DNA from: Acheta domesticus
Lineage: Eukaryota > Arthropoda > Insecta > Orthoptera > Gryllidae
NCBI GenBank assembly: GCA_031308135.1
Contig: JAHLJT010000631.1
Coordinates: 3,883,371 to 3,947,370, forward strand
Length of the DNA: 64,000 nt
Reading direction: 5' to 3'
The translations under genes were made by a program, and so were the position numbers. This document shows, piece by piece, positions 46,316 through 59,589 of this stretch (its first letter is position 1; every line of letters begins with the position of its first letter). A model generated the notes under the pieces. That model had not been told where the DNA came from. It was given only the letters and a program-made list of their open reading frames with translations, and searched no databases.

Positions 46316-48690
46316 TATTTATTTATTTATTTATTTGTCAAAAAACCGTAAAAACTGTATATGACGTGTGGGGAAAGAAATTTATCTGCGCACATAAAAA
46401 AAAACAAACGAAAAAATGAATTTAGAAAATAATTATTTTAGAAAAATAAAGATATTTGAAAAATGTTTTTTCCCGAGTTATAGAAAATCAATTTCAACTG
46501 TAAATGAACTACAAGCAAAAGAAGTGCTCAACAAAACGTGCGCACAGTGAAGCTAAATTTACGTCCAGAAGCAAAACAAGGGGCCATCTCAGCAATTTGC
46601 TCAATGGATCAGGGAAACTGGACAAAAACCTGATCGAGATGGTGGTCATTGACCCGGAAGCTGAAGTACATTACTTGTTACAGGCGTATTAAATATTTTT
46701 TTTAAATGTATACAATGCAAACATAAACTAATTCATTATATATCTTTGTTTTGTTACATTAAACATTATTTTTCTTTTTCACGATCAGTATAGTCTCTAA
46801 TTGTATAGAAACAGTTTTGCAGCAGAAAAGATTTTACTTTTAACTTAAATTTGTGTACCGACTTTAATTTTTTTATGTCATCTGGCAATGCGTTGTAAAG
46901 GAACGTACATGTATTGTATGTTGATTTCTTGTACTGAGCTGTTGATACTGACACTTGATGCACGTGATTTCTACGGCATGTGTTGTAATTATAAATACCA
47001 ATATTGCATGAAAATATGTTCCCTCCGTTAAGTAGGTCATTTTTGACAAATATTACAGATTCGTAAATAAATAGACAAGGCAATGGTAGGATTCCCAGTT
47101 CAATGAAAAGAGGCTTGCAGGAATCACGTGGAAGGCATTTTTTCATTATTCGAATAATTTTCTTTTGCAATCTGAAGGTCTGAATACTACAGGATGAGCT
47201 TCCCCAGAATATTATGCAATATCTCAGGCGGGAATGCACATTTGCAAAATAAACGCAACGAGCTGCATGAAGGCTGACAGAATTTGAAAGAATTCTGAAT
47301 GCATAGCATAATGAACTCAATTTAGTGTTTAATTCTGTTATATGTACATTCCATTTGAGGTTTGATTGAATTGAAAGACCTAAAAATTTTGTTGCCTCAA
47401 CATCAGCTAATTGCATATTGTTCATTTTCAATGGAACATGCGATTTCCGATTTGAGATGCAAAAATGCATTGAAACAGTTTTTCTTTCGTTAACAATTAA
47501 TTTGTTATTATTAAACCAATTTGAAACTTCTGAAATTGTACTATTTACTGCTTCTTTTTTGCAAAGAACATTCGTGTCATCAGCAAACAGAACCGTTCTT
47601 CCATTTTTAATAGACGAGGGCATATCGTTTACATATAACAGAAAGAGAATAGGACCTAAGATCGAACCTTGCGGGACCCCATGCACAATTGGCAAAGAAT
47701 TGGACATATAAGTATGTAATGTCCTTTCCTGCCAGTATGGTATTTCTACTCTTTGAGTCCGATGTTTAAGGTAAGAAGTTATCCAATCTAGGACAATATC
47801 ACGAATTCCATACGAAGGTAATTTTGAGAGCAAGATCTTATGGTCAATAACGTCAAAAGCTTTCGAGAGATCTAAGAATATTCCAATGGGTACTTCATTT
47901 TGGTCTATTGATGAAGCAACATCTTTAAGAAACGAAAAAATGGCAGTTTCCGTAGATTTTGATTTTCTAAAACCGTGTTGTGAGTCTGAAAACGCTCTGT
48001 TTTTCCTGAGAAATGTTTCCATTCGTAAGTAGAAAAACCTTTCTAATATTTTTGAGAAAACTGACAAAAGAGAAATTGGCCGGTAATTTTGAATATCATT
48101 TTTGTTCCCTTTTTTAAAAAGTGGCTTAATTTTTGCTGTTTTGAAAATATCTGGAAATATTCCTGTACATAAAGAAGCATTGAAAATGTGAGTTAACGGA
48201 TGTATAAATGCAGGTGCACAAGTTTTTAATAAACAATCCGGAAATTCATCTAAACCAGATGAATATTTATTTTTTAGTTTACTGACTATACTGAGGATTT
48301 CGTTGGGAGAAGTTTCGGGAATAAACATCGTATCTGAAATTTTTTGGGAAGTGTAAAATGTTGAATTTTGTGATTTTAGTCCCTTCGTGAGATCAGACGC
48401 AATTCTGGAAAAGTGTTTGTTGAAGAGATTGGCAACTTTTTCCGGATTACTCGTTTCTCTTTCATTATCCTTTAAAATAACATTCTCTACAAGGTATCGA
48501 GATGATGTGGTTGTATTTTTTACGATATCCCACATTGCTTTAGTTTTGTTACTAGCGCTCAAAATGTCCTGACTATTTTTCATTATTTTTGCCTGAATTA
48601 TTACTTTTCTTAAAAGTCTTTTATATTCTCGGAAGTATATATGGAAACCGGGTGATACGTTATGATGTTTAGAAATAAAGTAAAGCGTGG
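46316..48690 (-). mobile_element. Non-LTR retrotransposon, family A, copy 2
   Basis: 5'-truncated copy sharing near-identity with copy 1 up to AGTAAAGCGT (48688). It ends with hairpin and (AAAT)n tail at 46316-46335. It retains the whole reverse transcriptase open but lacks the endonuclease apart from the linker, so it cannot nick its own target. Confidence 0.88.
46766..48690 (-). CDS. Non-LTR reverse transcriptase (family A copy 2), open but 5'-truncated
   Basis: About 640 uninterrupted codons. They start in the linker after the endonuclease (TLYFISKHHNV) and run through the RT motifs FLDLSKAFDVIDH, HGVPQGSILGP and FADDT. The end is a C-terminal segment HVHQVSVSTAQYKKSTYN and FYTIRDYTDREKEK, then stop. 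Codons beyond 48690 belong to flanking DNA. Compared with copy 1 it lacks the frameshifts near 10755 and 9190. It is the best template in the window for the family's RT, yet no start codon or promoter of its own is evident. Confidence 0.85.
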
Positions 48691-48846
48691 TTGTACGCGA
48701 TCTTGTACGGTTTTTTACGTTAAATAATTTAATAGCAACCTCACTCCAGTCTATCATTTACGCTGCGCTAGTAAATAAACCTCTTCAATTACAGATGTAC
48801 TTTGCAAGTGCTGGTTTTTGGGATCTAATAATTCCAGCAAGTTTGT

Positions 48847-49612
48847 TTATTTCTTTATTTATGTCAAAAACAGTTTAAATCTGTGTGTGACGAGCTACGG
48901 AGAGAAGTGAAATTTCTGCACGTTTTCATAATTCTGTGATCTCTATCCTAAACCATATTCTAGTCGAATTTTGAATACAGAAAAGAGTGGTTTTTTTCAA
49001 GTTTTGTTGACAAAATATTCGCTTCTATATAATAACATATATTTTCAAAGGTAAATTAGCTATGCATTTTGGCCCTTAACCCTCATCATGTTCTTCATGA
49101 AAGAATAATATTTTTTGCCGCGTCAATATGGAAAACAATAATTTCAATAACTATATTTCCCACTGAAATTCAGAAGACGTGCACAAGTAATGAAGTTACA
49201 TTTATGTCCAGAAGCAAAACAAGGGACCATCTCAGCATTTGCTCAAGGATCAGGGAAACTGGACGAAAAACCTGATCGAGATGGGGACCATCAACCCAGA
49301 AGCTGTGGTGCAGTACTTGTTACAGGTTCTTTAGAATTATACAGTCCAAATGATAAATAATTACATTAACTATCATTGTTAAAATTAATGTTACTTTCCT
49401 TTTGATGCTCGGTATAGTCTCGAATTGTATAGAAACAGATATGCAGCAGAAAAGGTTTTACTCGGGACTTAAACTTTTCTATCGAATTTCATCGTTTAAT
49501 GTCATTTGGCAAAGTGTTGTAGAGTAATGTACATGAATTGTATGTGAATTTTTTGTAGTGAACTGTTGATACTGCCACCTGATGAATATGATTACTAGGT
49601 CGTGTGTTATAC
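48847..49612 (-). mobile_element. Non-LTR family B, 3' end with RT C-terminus
   Basis: The minus-strand fragment begins inside the RT C-terminus (HIHQVAVSTVHYKKFTYNSC, about 49590). It continues through a 3' UTR matching 59090-59579 and ends with CAGATTTAAACTG and an AAAT-type tail near 48850. The 5' end is truncated. Confidence 0.75.
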
Positions 49613-49988
49613 TTATTTCTTTTTTCTTTCTTCAAAGGAACCGCAATGATACGTCCAGAATATTCCAAAAAACTAAAGCAGAATGCCAATTGTCCAGAAT
49701 TCAGCAGTATTTTTCCATTTAATGCAATTAATTTTATTTACCAATAATTGAAATGCGTCGGTGAATGATGCGTTTTAAACATGCGCTTACAAGCATCTGT
49801 TTCTGCATTCCCCCACTAAGAGCGCTGTTCGCTAACTCGAGCGTGAAAGCACATAGCTTATGGAAGCTGGATACGGTTACCCAATCAAGAGGTTCATTAC
49901 GACTTCACATATGGTATTGAGGATTTTGATTGGATAACCGCGTCTCAGCTGCTGAAACGTTGGAAGTCACTATATGTAAATCGGAGAA

Positions 49989-49995
49989 TATAAAG
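49989..49995 (+). promoter_or_regulatory. Candidate TATA box for the prune-like gene
   Basis: TATAAAG lies 95 bp upstream of the ATG at 50090, with a TCATTC initiator-like site about 40 bp further on. Position is plausible; transcription start not shown. Confidence 0.3.
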
Positions 49996-50089
49996 TCTTG
50001 TTTGTACATCTAATGTTTTGGTTATGGTCATTCACAAAACAAACCTCCTTCTTGTCTTCTTGTTTTAAAGTTCATTTGCTAAGTTCACC

Positions 50090-53000
50090 ATGTCAGTAGC
50101 ACAACCTTCCGGATATAATATGGTAGATCACTTTCTGCAAACTGCTAAAAACAGTTTGGTACGTTTTCCCCCTTAACCTCTGTGAATGTTAATCGGTGAA
50201 GGAAATAAAGAAGAAATGTATAAAGGCAGCATTAATGTTATATATTGTGTCTTCTAGTGGAACATAACAGAATATGAAACCGTCACTGTCGTCATGGGAA
50301 ATGAAGCATGTGATTTAGACACAGTTGCCTGTTCACTGGCATATGGAATTTATTATTATGACAGGTACAGACGATATTCTATGGATTGTGTGGCAATGGC
50401 TATATTTGACATCCTTCCAGAAGAATTAAATCTTAAAACAGAAGTTCTTTTCTGGTTACAGAAACTCAAAATATCCAAAACTCATTTCATGTTCAGGTAA
50501 CTTTTTTTATTTGTGACGTATTGCAACAACATTTTTGTAGGATATTTTTTATATATTAATATCTTCTTTTAGAGATGATGTGAATTTACAACAACTGCAT
50601 GACATTGGAAAGTTGCAGTTAATATTAGTTGATCACCATGTACTTTCACCCCGTTGGAAAGGTTTAGAAAAAGCTGTTGTGGAAGTAATAGATCACCGCC
50701 CAGTCCAGAAGGGGATACAGTGGCCCCTTGCAACAGTGAATATATCCACTGTAGGATCGTGTAGTTCCTTGATAGCAGAGAAAGTGATGGAGAAGAGGAA
50801 AGATGTGTTTACTCTTCAAATTTCAATGCTTCTATATGGTATATATAAATGTACTATGTATTCATTATTTGTGAGGAAAATTTTAGTAATTTGTAGCATA
50901 CTGTCATACATTTTGGTCAAGATTTTTCTGGGTTAGCAACTAATGGCAATTAAATGGCATCATTTTTGCCTTGTTTTACATTTAATCATGATGTTAAAAT
51001 TAAGGAGTTCCTCAAGTTCTGTATTTTGATTTTTCATGGGTGGTGCTAAATTTTGTTCGCATTTTTTGTAATCTGTCATTAATAAATTTTCTATTCAATA
51101 AACAGTTGAGTCGTGTGGAAGACATGACAAGTGTAAAAAATATCCTAAACTGAATTCAAAATGGAAATTTCTTGAAGGTTTTAGGTTCTCTTGAAAAATT
51201 AGATGGAATTAGAAGAAATCATAATCAAAAATAAGAAGATAAGGAAATGTATGAATTAAAACATTGAAATTAAACTTTAATTGTTCTCATTCCCTCTGTA
51301 GAAACAAGATAATATTCTATCTCTCTATCAATAAAAAAAGTTTTGTAGCGCCATGTACAGGTTATTGACATTTCACTTTTAAGAACGTCTCTGTCCATTT
51401 TGTTTGGATTAATGGAGTTCTACTCTACTGGCAGTAGAGTCGCATTATTTTAAAATATGAAGAGTAATTAAATCACTGTTACATTCTAATCAACAATTCT
51501 TGTCGCCCCTCACAACGATGCATTTAAAGGATAAGAAATTTCATTTCATTCAGATTGTTTCTGAAGTCTCCCTGCAAATTTGTACAATTAAGACAATTTC
51601 TTCCCAATATGCAAAGTCTTCAAAGAATCTAACAGTTTCTTTCAAGCTATGGACTACTTTCATTCGGTTGAGCATTTTGCCATTTCAATGTAATGAATGT
51701 GGATAATTTCTTCACTTTGGCCAATTTGGAATGTATTATTTAGATGGTGTGAGTTATAAAGGAACCAAGAAAAAATATGAAATGAGACCTTGGAAATATG
51801 TTGTTTCAATATGAAACAACCAATAAGATGTATCAAATCCAGTATTTATGTGTAATTAAATATTTGAGTCAATGGAATATTACAGGGTGATTTCTTTTAT
51901 TGTGTTCTTTTGTTGAAAATAATTAGCAGTTTTTCATTCATATATTGTAGTTTGTGGAATGGTAAATAATAAATTCACAATTTATTCAGTCCTGAAATAG
52001 TTTTAGTAACTTACTTTACACCTCAGTTATTGCTTATGTTTAGAATTATAATAAGATATTTTGGTCATTTCTTACCATATTTTTTTGTAACTGTAATATC
52101 AGAGGAAAGAAAGGTAACTGCTTCATTGAGGATTTAATTCATATATTTTGTGATTCTGTTGATAATAGCAAGAGATTCACTGTTAAAAAAACAGTATTAA
52201 CAAAAAGGATATTCAAATAATTTCATCAAAAGAACTCATTTGCAATCATTTGCATTGTACAAAATAAATCCTGTGGATACCACACTAAAGTACATCTGTT
52301 TCGATTATATATTTTGAAATTTATAGAATCCAATAAATTTCATGTTATATTCATTTTCAGGGGCAATTGTTCTTGATACAGCAGGACTATCTCTTTCTTC
52401 TGGACGAACTACAGAACTAGACCTTTCAATGGCAGTTATGTTTGAGAGCATGTATCAAGAGTGTGATAGAGAAAAAGTCCTCAAAGTATTGGTACAAGCA
52501 AGAGCTGATATCTCTACACTGGCCACAAAATTGGTCCTAATTAAGGATATGAAGCTGGCACGTGGAATACCGATATGTGGTTTCCCAGTTTCAATACCTG
52601 TAAATAATCAGTTTATTAGAAATTTTAAACACAGCATTAGATATCATTTCCTAAAATTTTAATATACCTTTTTACAGAAATTAATGGAAAGACCAGACCT
52701 TAATGATGTTCTTTTGAAATTTTGTGAAGAGAAAAAGTACCAAATTATTGTTTTAATGGGACAAGAAGTTTCTTCAGGTACATTTCTCAGGGACTTGGGT
52801 GTATTTACTTCCATTCCTAAGTGGAATGGTGCAGAGAAGGTAAGGATAATCAAATTTTACTTTCCCGTATACATACGTAAACACGGAATGATATACGTAG
52901 TATAGGGAAAGTTATGTAAATGCTGCGCGAAAAAATGGCCAACTTTCGGCGGAAAAAAAATCATTGCCGGGCTGTGAAAACGAAAAAGTGGATAAAACCA

Positions 53001-54627
53001 GTTGCTAAATTAAGAAAAAAAAATCCCCTAACACGTGGTGTAGGCAGAAACCCTGTTTTCTAGGTCCTTGATACCGAAAACCCAATGGAAAGGAAAACGT
53101 CCGTCCGTCTGTGAACACTGCTAGCGCGTAAACCATACATACGATTTCTTCCAAAATTGATATTCTCAGGTCAATCTGGTTCTAGTCGAAGCTTTGAGAT
53201 TTTGAAAAAGATTCTTCAAAATTTGGGGGTACTTTATATTAAGCCCCCCCGGGGATTTTCAAAATTTTCTCAAAAACGGCTCCAAATTTTTTCTTTAAAC
53301 TTTTGGGAAGGGTAGTGGTAAATGTACTCTATCAATGACATAAAAGCCATTTTGGTCTATCTTTTTTTTTTGTTTTTTTTTTAATTACAAAAATGTATTT
53401 TTTTTACTTGTCTCTCACGTCGTTAATATTTACACTATCGGCGATTTTTTCACATTATTATATTTACGAGTATATATGCTTTAAATAATGTCAAGTAAAG
53501 TTTCTCGAAAACAACAGTTTTCTGTGAAAAGTAGCTCAAATTTCGGCATTTTCAGAAATGCTCAAACGCCATTTTTTCTTGAAACTTTTGTAACAGATAG
53601 TGCTAATTACACTCTTTAGTATAGTGTAAAGTTTATTATGAGTAATTTTTTTGTTTTTTTCAAAAATTACATAATTGTAATTTTTTTGAAAGATCTCTCA
53701 CATCTTTAATATGCACATTACCAGCAATTTTTAAACATTATTATATTTGTGAGTGTAAGTGCTTCAAATAACTTCAAATAAAGTATTTTGAAAACTCAAA
53801 CATTTTCTGTGAAAATGAGCTTCAAATTTCGCATTTTTAGTAGTGCTAAAACGCCATTTTCTCTTAAATGGCACATAATTTTTAAAAGAAAATTTCCATT
53901 TATGACTAGGTTTTTGTGTTCTTTAATATTCTAAAATTAATATTTCCGTTCTACCAATAGGAAATCGAAAAAATTAAGAAAATGACAAAAAAATGTACTT
54001 TTGGCGGTGATAGATGACAGCTGGCAAGAAAGAGTTTGTGGCATTTCCGAATAGCTAGTGAAGACCCAAGGAAATAGAAAACTAATACAGGAAAGTCTGT
54101 GCCATTCTGTAGCACCACTAGTTTTGTTAATATTTTCCAAATGATTCAGCATCATAGGGGTAATAATACTACATTTGTTCGGTAAAAGCTTAAAATGACT
54201 TTAACTCTCATGCATGCGGAATCCCTCAAATGTAAGTTAGTAATATGCTCATGCCATTAAGATGGTTTTGTGTACATTACTCCCAGATAGTTTTGTATCC
54301 AATAAATTTAATTAAAACTACAAAGGCCACAACGAAGTCTAGGGTTCGTAAAACATGATTTAGAATACCTCTATTTGTGATTGATATTTTGTTTGATCAA
54401 GAATTATTGTTTTATGTTTCAGCTTATTCAATTTCTTCAAGAGTCAACTGATCCTAATTTGGAGCTAGAACCTCTGGAGCCTCAAAAAAAAATTCCTGGA
54501 TTAGTTGTTTTTAAACAAAAACAATACTCGTGCTTCTCGCAAACAGGTCTTGCCTATTGTAGAGGCAGCTACTCGTGATGTACCAGAATTGCATGCATTG
54601 AATGAATATCCTTGTCAATGCAAATAA
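50090..54627 (+). CDS. prune: Prune-type DHH-family phosphoesterase (exopolyphosphatase/PDE-like), six exons
   Basis: Cytosolic metal-dependent phosphoesterase; relatives split short-chain polyphosphate and cyclic nucleotides. Exons by GT/AG and phase: 50090-50158, 50258-50496, 50573-50838, 52361-52599, 52678-52839 and 54423-54627, giving about 392 aa. Motif I is VVMGNEACDLDTV, with DILPEELNLKTEV after it. Motif III is LILVDHHVLS, then VIDHRP and VGSCSSLIAEK. Motif IV is AIVLDTAGLS. The DHHA2-like C-terminal half has ARADISTLATKL, GFPVSIPKLMERPDL and IIVLMGQEV. It ends with NTRASRKQVLPIV, the usual family ending, but that stretch is one base out of frame: A5 at 54517-54521 has one A too many, and read literally the protein stops at 54578. 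All metal ligands appear intact. The ATG fits the family start, with little upstream. Confidence 0.9.
52855..54122 (+). mobile_element. Helitron-like element (family I) in intron 5 of the prune-like gene
   Basis: The 3' end has a GTGC (54100-54103) / GCAC (54113-54116) hairpin and CTAG at 54119-54122 followed by T. The body has AAGCCCCCCCGGGGATTTTC (about 53241) and TCAAAAACGGCTCCA as in other family I copies, and two diverged internal repeats of about 330 bp (near 53370-53580 and 53660-53860). The 5' end is uncertain. It does not touch the splice sites. Confidence 0.5.
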
Positions 54628-57408
54628 GCAATTTTATCAGCTATGCAGATTTTTGGTTTCAAGTCCTGCTTTTGCAGCTAAGGGAATTCAGGAGTCTTAT
54701 TGCAAAATAATATTAATTCATCTTTTTATATTGGGTATATGGTACAGTCTAGATTTTCATTTGAGGTTACTCTTCATAAAAGCCTGAAAATCACAATATG
54801 AGGATGAAACTTTCAAATATTCTCACAATTTGAAAATATCATGAAAGTGCTATTAATATCAATGTGTACTGTTGTAAATTGAAGCATGTAATAGTTTTAA
54901 AGTAAAAAAAAAAAGTGCTCTGATGAGTTTCAAACATTTTAGAACATTGATTTCTGTTTGCAAGAAGAAGATTATACCAGGGATTGTTGTTATTATTATG
55001 GACATCTCTCCGTGATGACTCCATTTAAGAATTTTTTTTTTCCCCCAATAATTCTTTCTGCATTAACTGAAGCTGTTATTAGGTATAACTTAATCATAAT
55101 TGTACATGAAAATTGATCAAATTAAGGTGATAAGATGCAAATTTTCTTCAATATATTTATAACATTTCAGAAGTAATTAAGAATATTTAACACTTTTGAA
55201 TAAAAAGATAAAAGCTAAACCTAATCCTAAACCTGATCAAAATCTAATCCTTAATTCTCATTGGTAAAAGGTTTTGAAAATTTGCAAGCACGTCCTACAA
55301 GCTTTTTATCTACAAAGCAAGAGAGGAAGAAAATTGCAAAAAGGTTTAAAAATTTCTCCTTAGCTTCTCAAGGGAAGAGGAACAGTTTTAAGAAGTATGA
55401 GAACCACTGCAAATAAGAAAGAGAAAAATAACAATTCTTATCTTTGGAGTACTAATGACAGAAACAAATACCTGATGAATTGTTGTAACTTATGGATTTT
55501 AAAGAATGTAGAACATTTGAAGGAATCTTTTTTTCTATTTTACATAATGCAATTTTTAGAATATTGTTGTGCAGTTTAAGTCACTGAAGTGAATGAATTT
55601 TTCATTGTTATTTCAAAGACTAAGGAAAATAATAGAATTCTCATTCCTCTATTCTTGATGTTTAAAAAGTAATGAAAATGAAAGCTCATTCTCTCTCTCC
55701 CGAGCTCTGATTTTATACAATGTTTTAAAACCATCAAAATTTGAGAAAATAAATATTGGAAAGGAAATTTGTTTTGAGTTTTCATCTTATGATTACACAA
55801 TTCCACAATCCACATGAATTTTAGAATTGTAAAAAATTTTTTAAAGATGTTTCATGTAGAAGTAAATTGATTATTATATTTTTATGTTAAATTATAGAAC
55901 CTGAAGATGGGGACAAAATATGTTCCTGAAACATTGTTCACATTGTTAAATGAAGTTTTTTGTAATAAAAAATGTAGTAAGAAAGAAAACAAAGACGAAA
56001 AATACAATTGTCATTGAAAATAGACCAAAATCGTGTTGTTTATATATAATTTAAATTAAAGGGGACTGACTTCACCTAGATTGATCAAGGAATATCTGTT
56101 CTAGTGAAAATCTTGTGTGTGATTTAGGCACTAGTCTTCTTTAAAGATGAACAGATGTTTAAGAACAAACACTATTTCAGTATCAAAACCCTCCAAAATA
56201 TGGATTTTGATCACTTTATGTATTTGAAAAAATAATATTTTGTCGTAATATTCATTTAACTTACTACATACTCATTACTTCATTTTTGATGATTATGTCA
56301 AATTATTCAAGTATCAATATAACGTGTATAGGGACTCAAAATGTCCACTTTTTCTATGCTATGTTCCAAAAATAAAAGTGTGGGCGTTTGTATGTCCCAC
56401 AAAATCTTTCTAACCACTGAGGCAATTATTTATAATTAGGGGTGGATTTTGATTACCTAAAACATTGCCAAAAATGGTCAATAAAATGCTCGTAAAATGT
56501 TTTAAAAATGCCCTAAAAATGATGAAAAATTACGTAAAAAATGTGATCAAAACCAGTTTGGATGAACAACTAAAGCTTACAACATTTATGATGTAATCAA
56601 GGTTTCTTCTATTCAGTGTGAACTCAGCTTTCATACTTTTGGTTTGGACTGTTCTTTACCAGAAAATCTTGTCTTTAGTTATCCCAAAATCTGCTGAACC
56701 GGCAATGCCTCTGACAGGCATCACAGATACCTTTGACGACATACTCACTATGGCTGACATTACAACTTCTGAGTGAAGAAATCGAAACCAGGTATAGCTA
56801 CTTAGGAACTCTGTGAAGAACATTTGTTGCATATCGTAAATATTATTTGAAGCAAGTACCATTAAAATCGATTAAATGCAATAAAAATGACAGAAAAAAA
56901 GTTAAAAAAAAATACTTATCAGTCAAAATCGATGAAAAATGAAACAACAACAACAAAAAGGATAATTTCCTTTTGTCTTAACATGAAATGAATTTCTATA
57001 CTAAACGGCATTGTTCTAAAGTGAAAAGAAAAATAATCACATTTCATTAAATCTGTCCCCTACTCATAATTAGAGCTCAGAAGTTCAGGCATTTATTTCT
57101 CCTAAAATAGGCAGACAAAGACTATTTATTTTTACTAAAATACGGAAGCAAATAGGCATTTATTCTGTCTAAAGTAGAGAGTGGAAAAGAGTATGTAAAC
57201 CATGAAAAGTACTTTTTAAAGGAATTATTGTAAAAAATTAATAATTAAATTAATTCACATTTTTAGAATAAAATTGTCAAATTTTAAGAATAAAATTTAC
57301 ATTAGCACTTACATATAAAGAAATATCTTTTATGTAAACTTGATTCCACATGACTACTAGGTGGTGTGATGACTACAAATGTGAGAAGCATATATTACAT
57401 ACAGGGAG
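54628..57408. other. 3' flank of the prune-like gene, AT-rich
   Basis: Probably begins with the 3' UTR; no clean polyadenylation signal stands out in the first 150 bp. No further gene recognised. CTGAAGATGGGGACA…CTGAAACATTG (55912-55957) resembles 3' ends of some retroelements but has no coding near it. Confidence 0.4.
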
Positions 57409-57581
57409 CAGAGGCATATCTAGGTATTTAGGCATCCATGGCAAGCATAAAATTTGCGCCCCTGTCACAATACTTCAAATTAGGATTGTTATTTGTTTTA
57501 GTGGGTGTACTCTAAATAACGCCCCTTATGAGTGGCACCCATGGCACGTATCACGTCTGCCATACCATAGATACGCCACTG
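57409..57581. mobile_element. 173-bp hAT-like miniature element
   Basis: The left end CAGAGGCATATCTAGGTAT and the right end (inverse) CAGTGGCGTATCTATGGTAT form decayed inverted repeats. ACAGGGAG and ACAGGTTT flank it, a possible 8-bp target duplication with three mismatches. Confidence 0.6.
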
Positions 57582-58154
57582 ACAGGTTTGTTCTCAAAAG
57601 TGATTGGAGGCCATACTCAAAAGTAGGATGGGATTCCTTGTGAGTCAGCAAAGGGTGTTGGTGTCAATGAAAAAAAAACAAAAATCTTGCCTGCTATCAT
57701 CTTCCCATTAGATTTTTAACATTACCTATAAACACCTAGTGCTACAATGATCAGTATTTCATATTAAGCTTTAACAAAACTAACATTGTTCAATTTTAAA
57801 TATACTTTGGAAGCACTTAATTTGTATGACCATTAATCTATCTATATTTTTTTGGGGTTGTATCTCCCCATATTTCATCAGCATACCATAGGTGAGAGTA
57901 AATTATACTACAATAGATTGGTAAAAGCGCACTAACTTTGAGGTATGGGGACCAGTATCTAAAGAGGAATATATTGGAGATTATTTTCTTAAAGAGAATC
58001 CACAAGTTTTCTGTAAGTTAGAATTTAATAAGTGAATATTTCTCAAAATGACAGTGATTCACAGTCTTGTTGTCAATTCCCATTTCAGTGTTTTGTTGAG
58101 TGTGGGTGTGATTAAATTTTAAGTTTTATTAACACAGTTTTGTCAATATTTAAT

Positions 58155-59579
58155 TTTCGAAACAGAAGAACAGTTCTCTTTGCGGATGATACAAATATTC
58201 TTTGCAACAAAGAAACCGTAAATAGTACAATATCAGATTTTCAAATTGGTTCCGTAACAACACATTAATAGTAAATGAACAGAAAACTGTTTCAATGCAG
58301 TTTTCCATTTCAAATAAAAAATTCTGTACTCCATTGAAAATGAACGGTGTGCATTGTGAACAATGAATGGTGTGAACATTGACTGATGTTAAAGTAACAA
58401 AATTTTTAGGTCTATCAATTCAGTCAAACCTCAAATGGAATGCCCACTTAAATGAATTGAACACAAAATTAAGTTCATTATGCTACGCGTTCAGAATTCT
58501 TTCAAATTCCGTCAGCCTTCACACAGCTTGTTGTGTATATTTTGCCAATGTTCATTCCTGCCTGAGATATGGCATAATATTATGGGGAAACACATCGTAT
58601 AGCTCCTAGACTTTCAGATTACAAAAAAGAATTGTACGAATAATAAGCAAATCCAACCCACGTAATTCATGTAAGTCTCTCTTTATTAATCCAGGAATTT
58701 TACCATTACCTTGTCTCCTGATTTACGAATCAGTAGTTTTTGTCAAAAATGACTTACTTAAGGGCGGGAATATATTTTCACCAAACGCCAATGTCTATAT
58801 GTATAACACACGACGTAGTAATCATATTCACCAGGTGGCAGTATCAACAGCTCATTACAAAAAATTCACATACAATTCATGTACATTACTCTACAACACT
58901 TTGCCAGAAGCCATTAAACGATTAAATTCGATAGAAAAGTTTAAGTCCCAAGTAAAATCTTTTCTGCTGCATATCTGTTTCTACACAATTCGAGACTATA
59001 CCGAGGCATCAAAAAGGAAAGTAGCATTAATTTTAACAATGATAGTTAATGTAATAATTTATCATTTGGATTGAATAATTCTAAAGAACCTGTAACAAGT
59101 ATTGTACCACAGTTTTCTGGGTTGATGGCCACCATCTCGATCAGGTTTTTCATCCAGTTTCCCTGATCCTTGAGCAAATGCTGAGATGGTCCCTTGTTTG
59201 GTTCTGGACATAAATGTAACTTCATTATTTGTGCACGTCTTCTGAATTTCAGTGGGAAATACAGTTATTCAAATTATCGTTTTCCATATTATCGCGGCAA
59301 AAAGTATTATTCTTTCATGAAGATGAACATGAGGGTTCAGGGCAGGAATTTATAGCTAATTTACCTTTGAAAATATATTTTATTATAGAGGAGAGAATAT
59401 TTTGTCAACAAAACTTGAAAAAAAAACAACAACAACACTCTTTTCTGTATTCAAAATTCGACTAGAATATGGTTTAGGATAGTGATCACAGAATTATGAA
59501 AACAAGCACAAAATTCACTTCTCCCCATAGCTCGTCACACACAGTTTTAAACTGTTTTTGATGTAAATAAATAAATAAA
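58155..59579 (+). mobile_element. Non-LTR retrotransposon, family B, longest copy
   Basis: Plus-strand copy, 5'-truncated just before FADDTNIL (about 58175). The RT C-terminal half follows with frameshifts and stops: LGLSIQSNLKWNAHLNELN at about 58405 and SNHIHQVAVSTAHYKKFTYN at about 58815. The frame ends at 59074. The 3' UTR holds the shared core (59110-59225), then hairpin CAGTTTTAAACTG (59541-59553) and an (AAAT)n tail. Protein identity to family A is high across these blocks, so the two are sister lineages with different 3' UTRs outside the core. Confidence 0.85.
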
Positions 59580-59589
59580 TTCTTTCAAT

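Noticed and set aside
46310..48704. GATCTT as a target duplication for LINE A copy 2
   Set aside because: Only 6 bp and set 10 bp away from the last base homologous to copy 1; too weak.
55912..55957. Hammerhead-ribozyme-like CTGAAGA…GAAAC pattern
   Set aside because: The core is CTGAAGA instead of CTGATGA and no supporting stems are clear.
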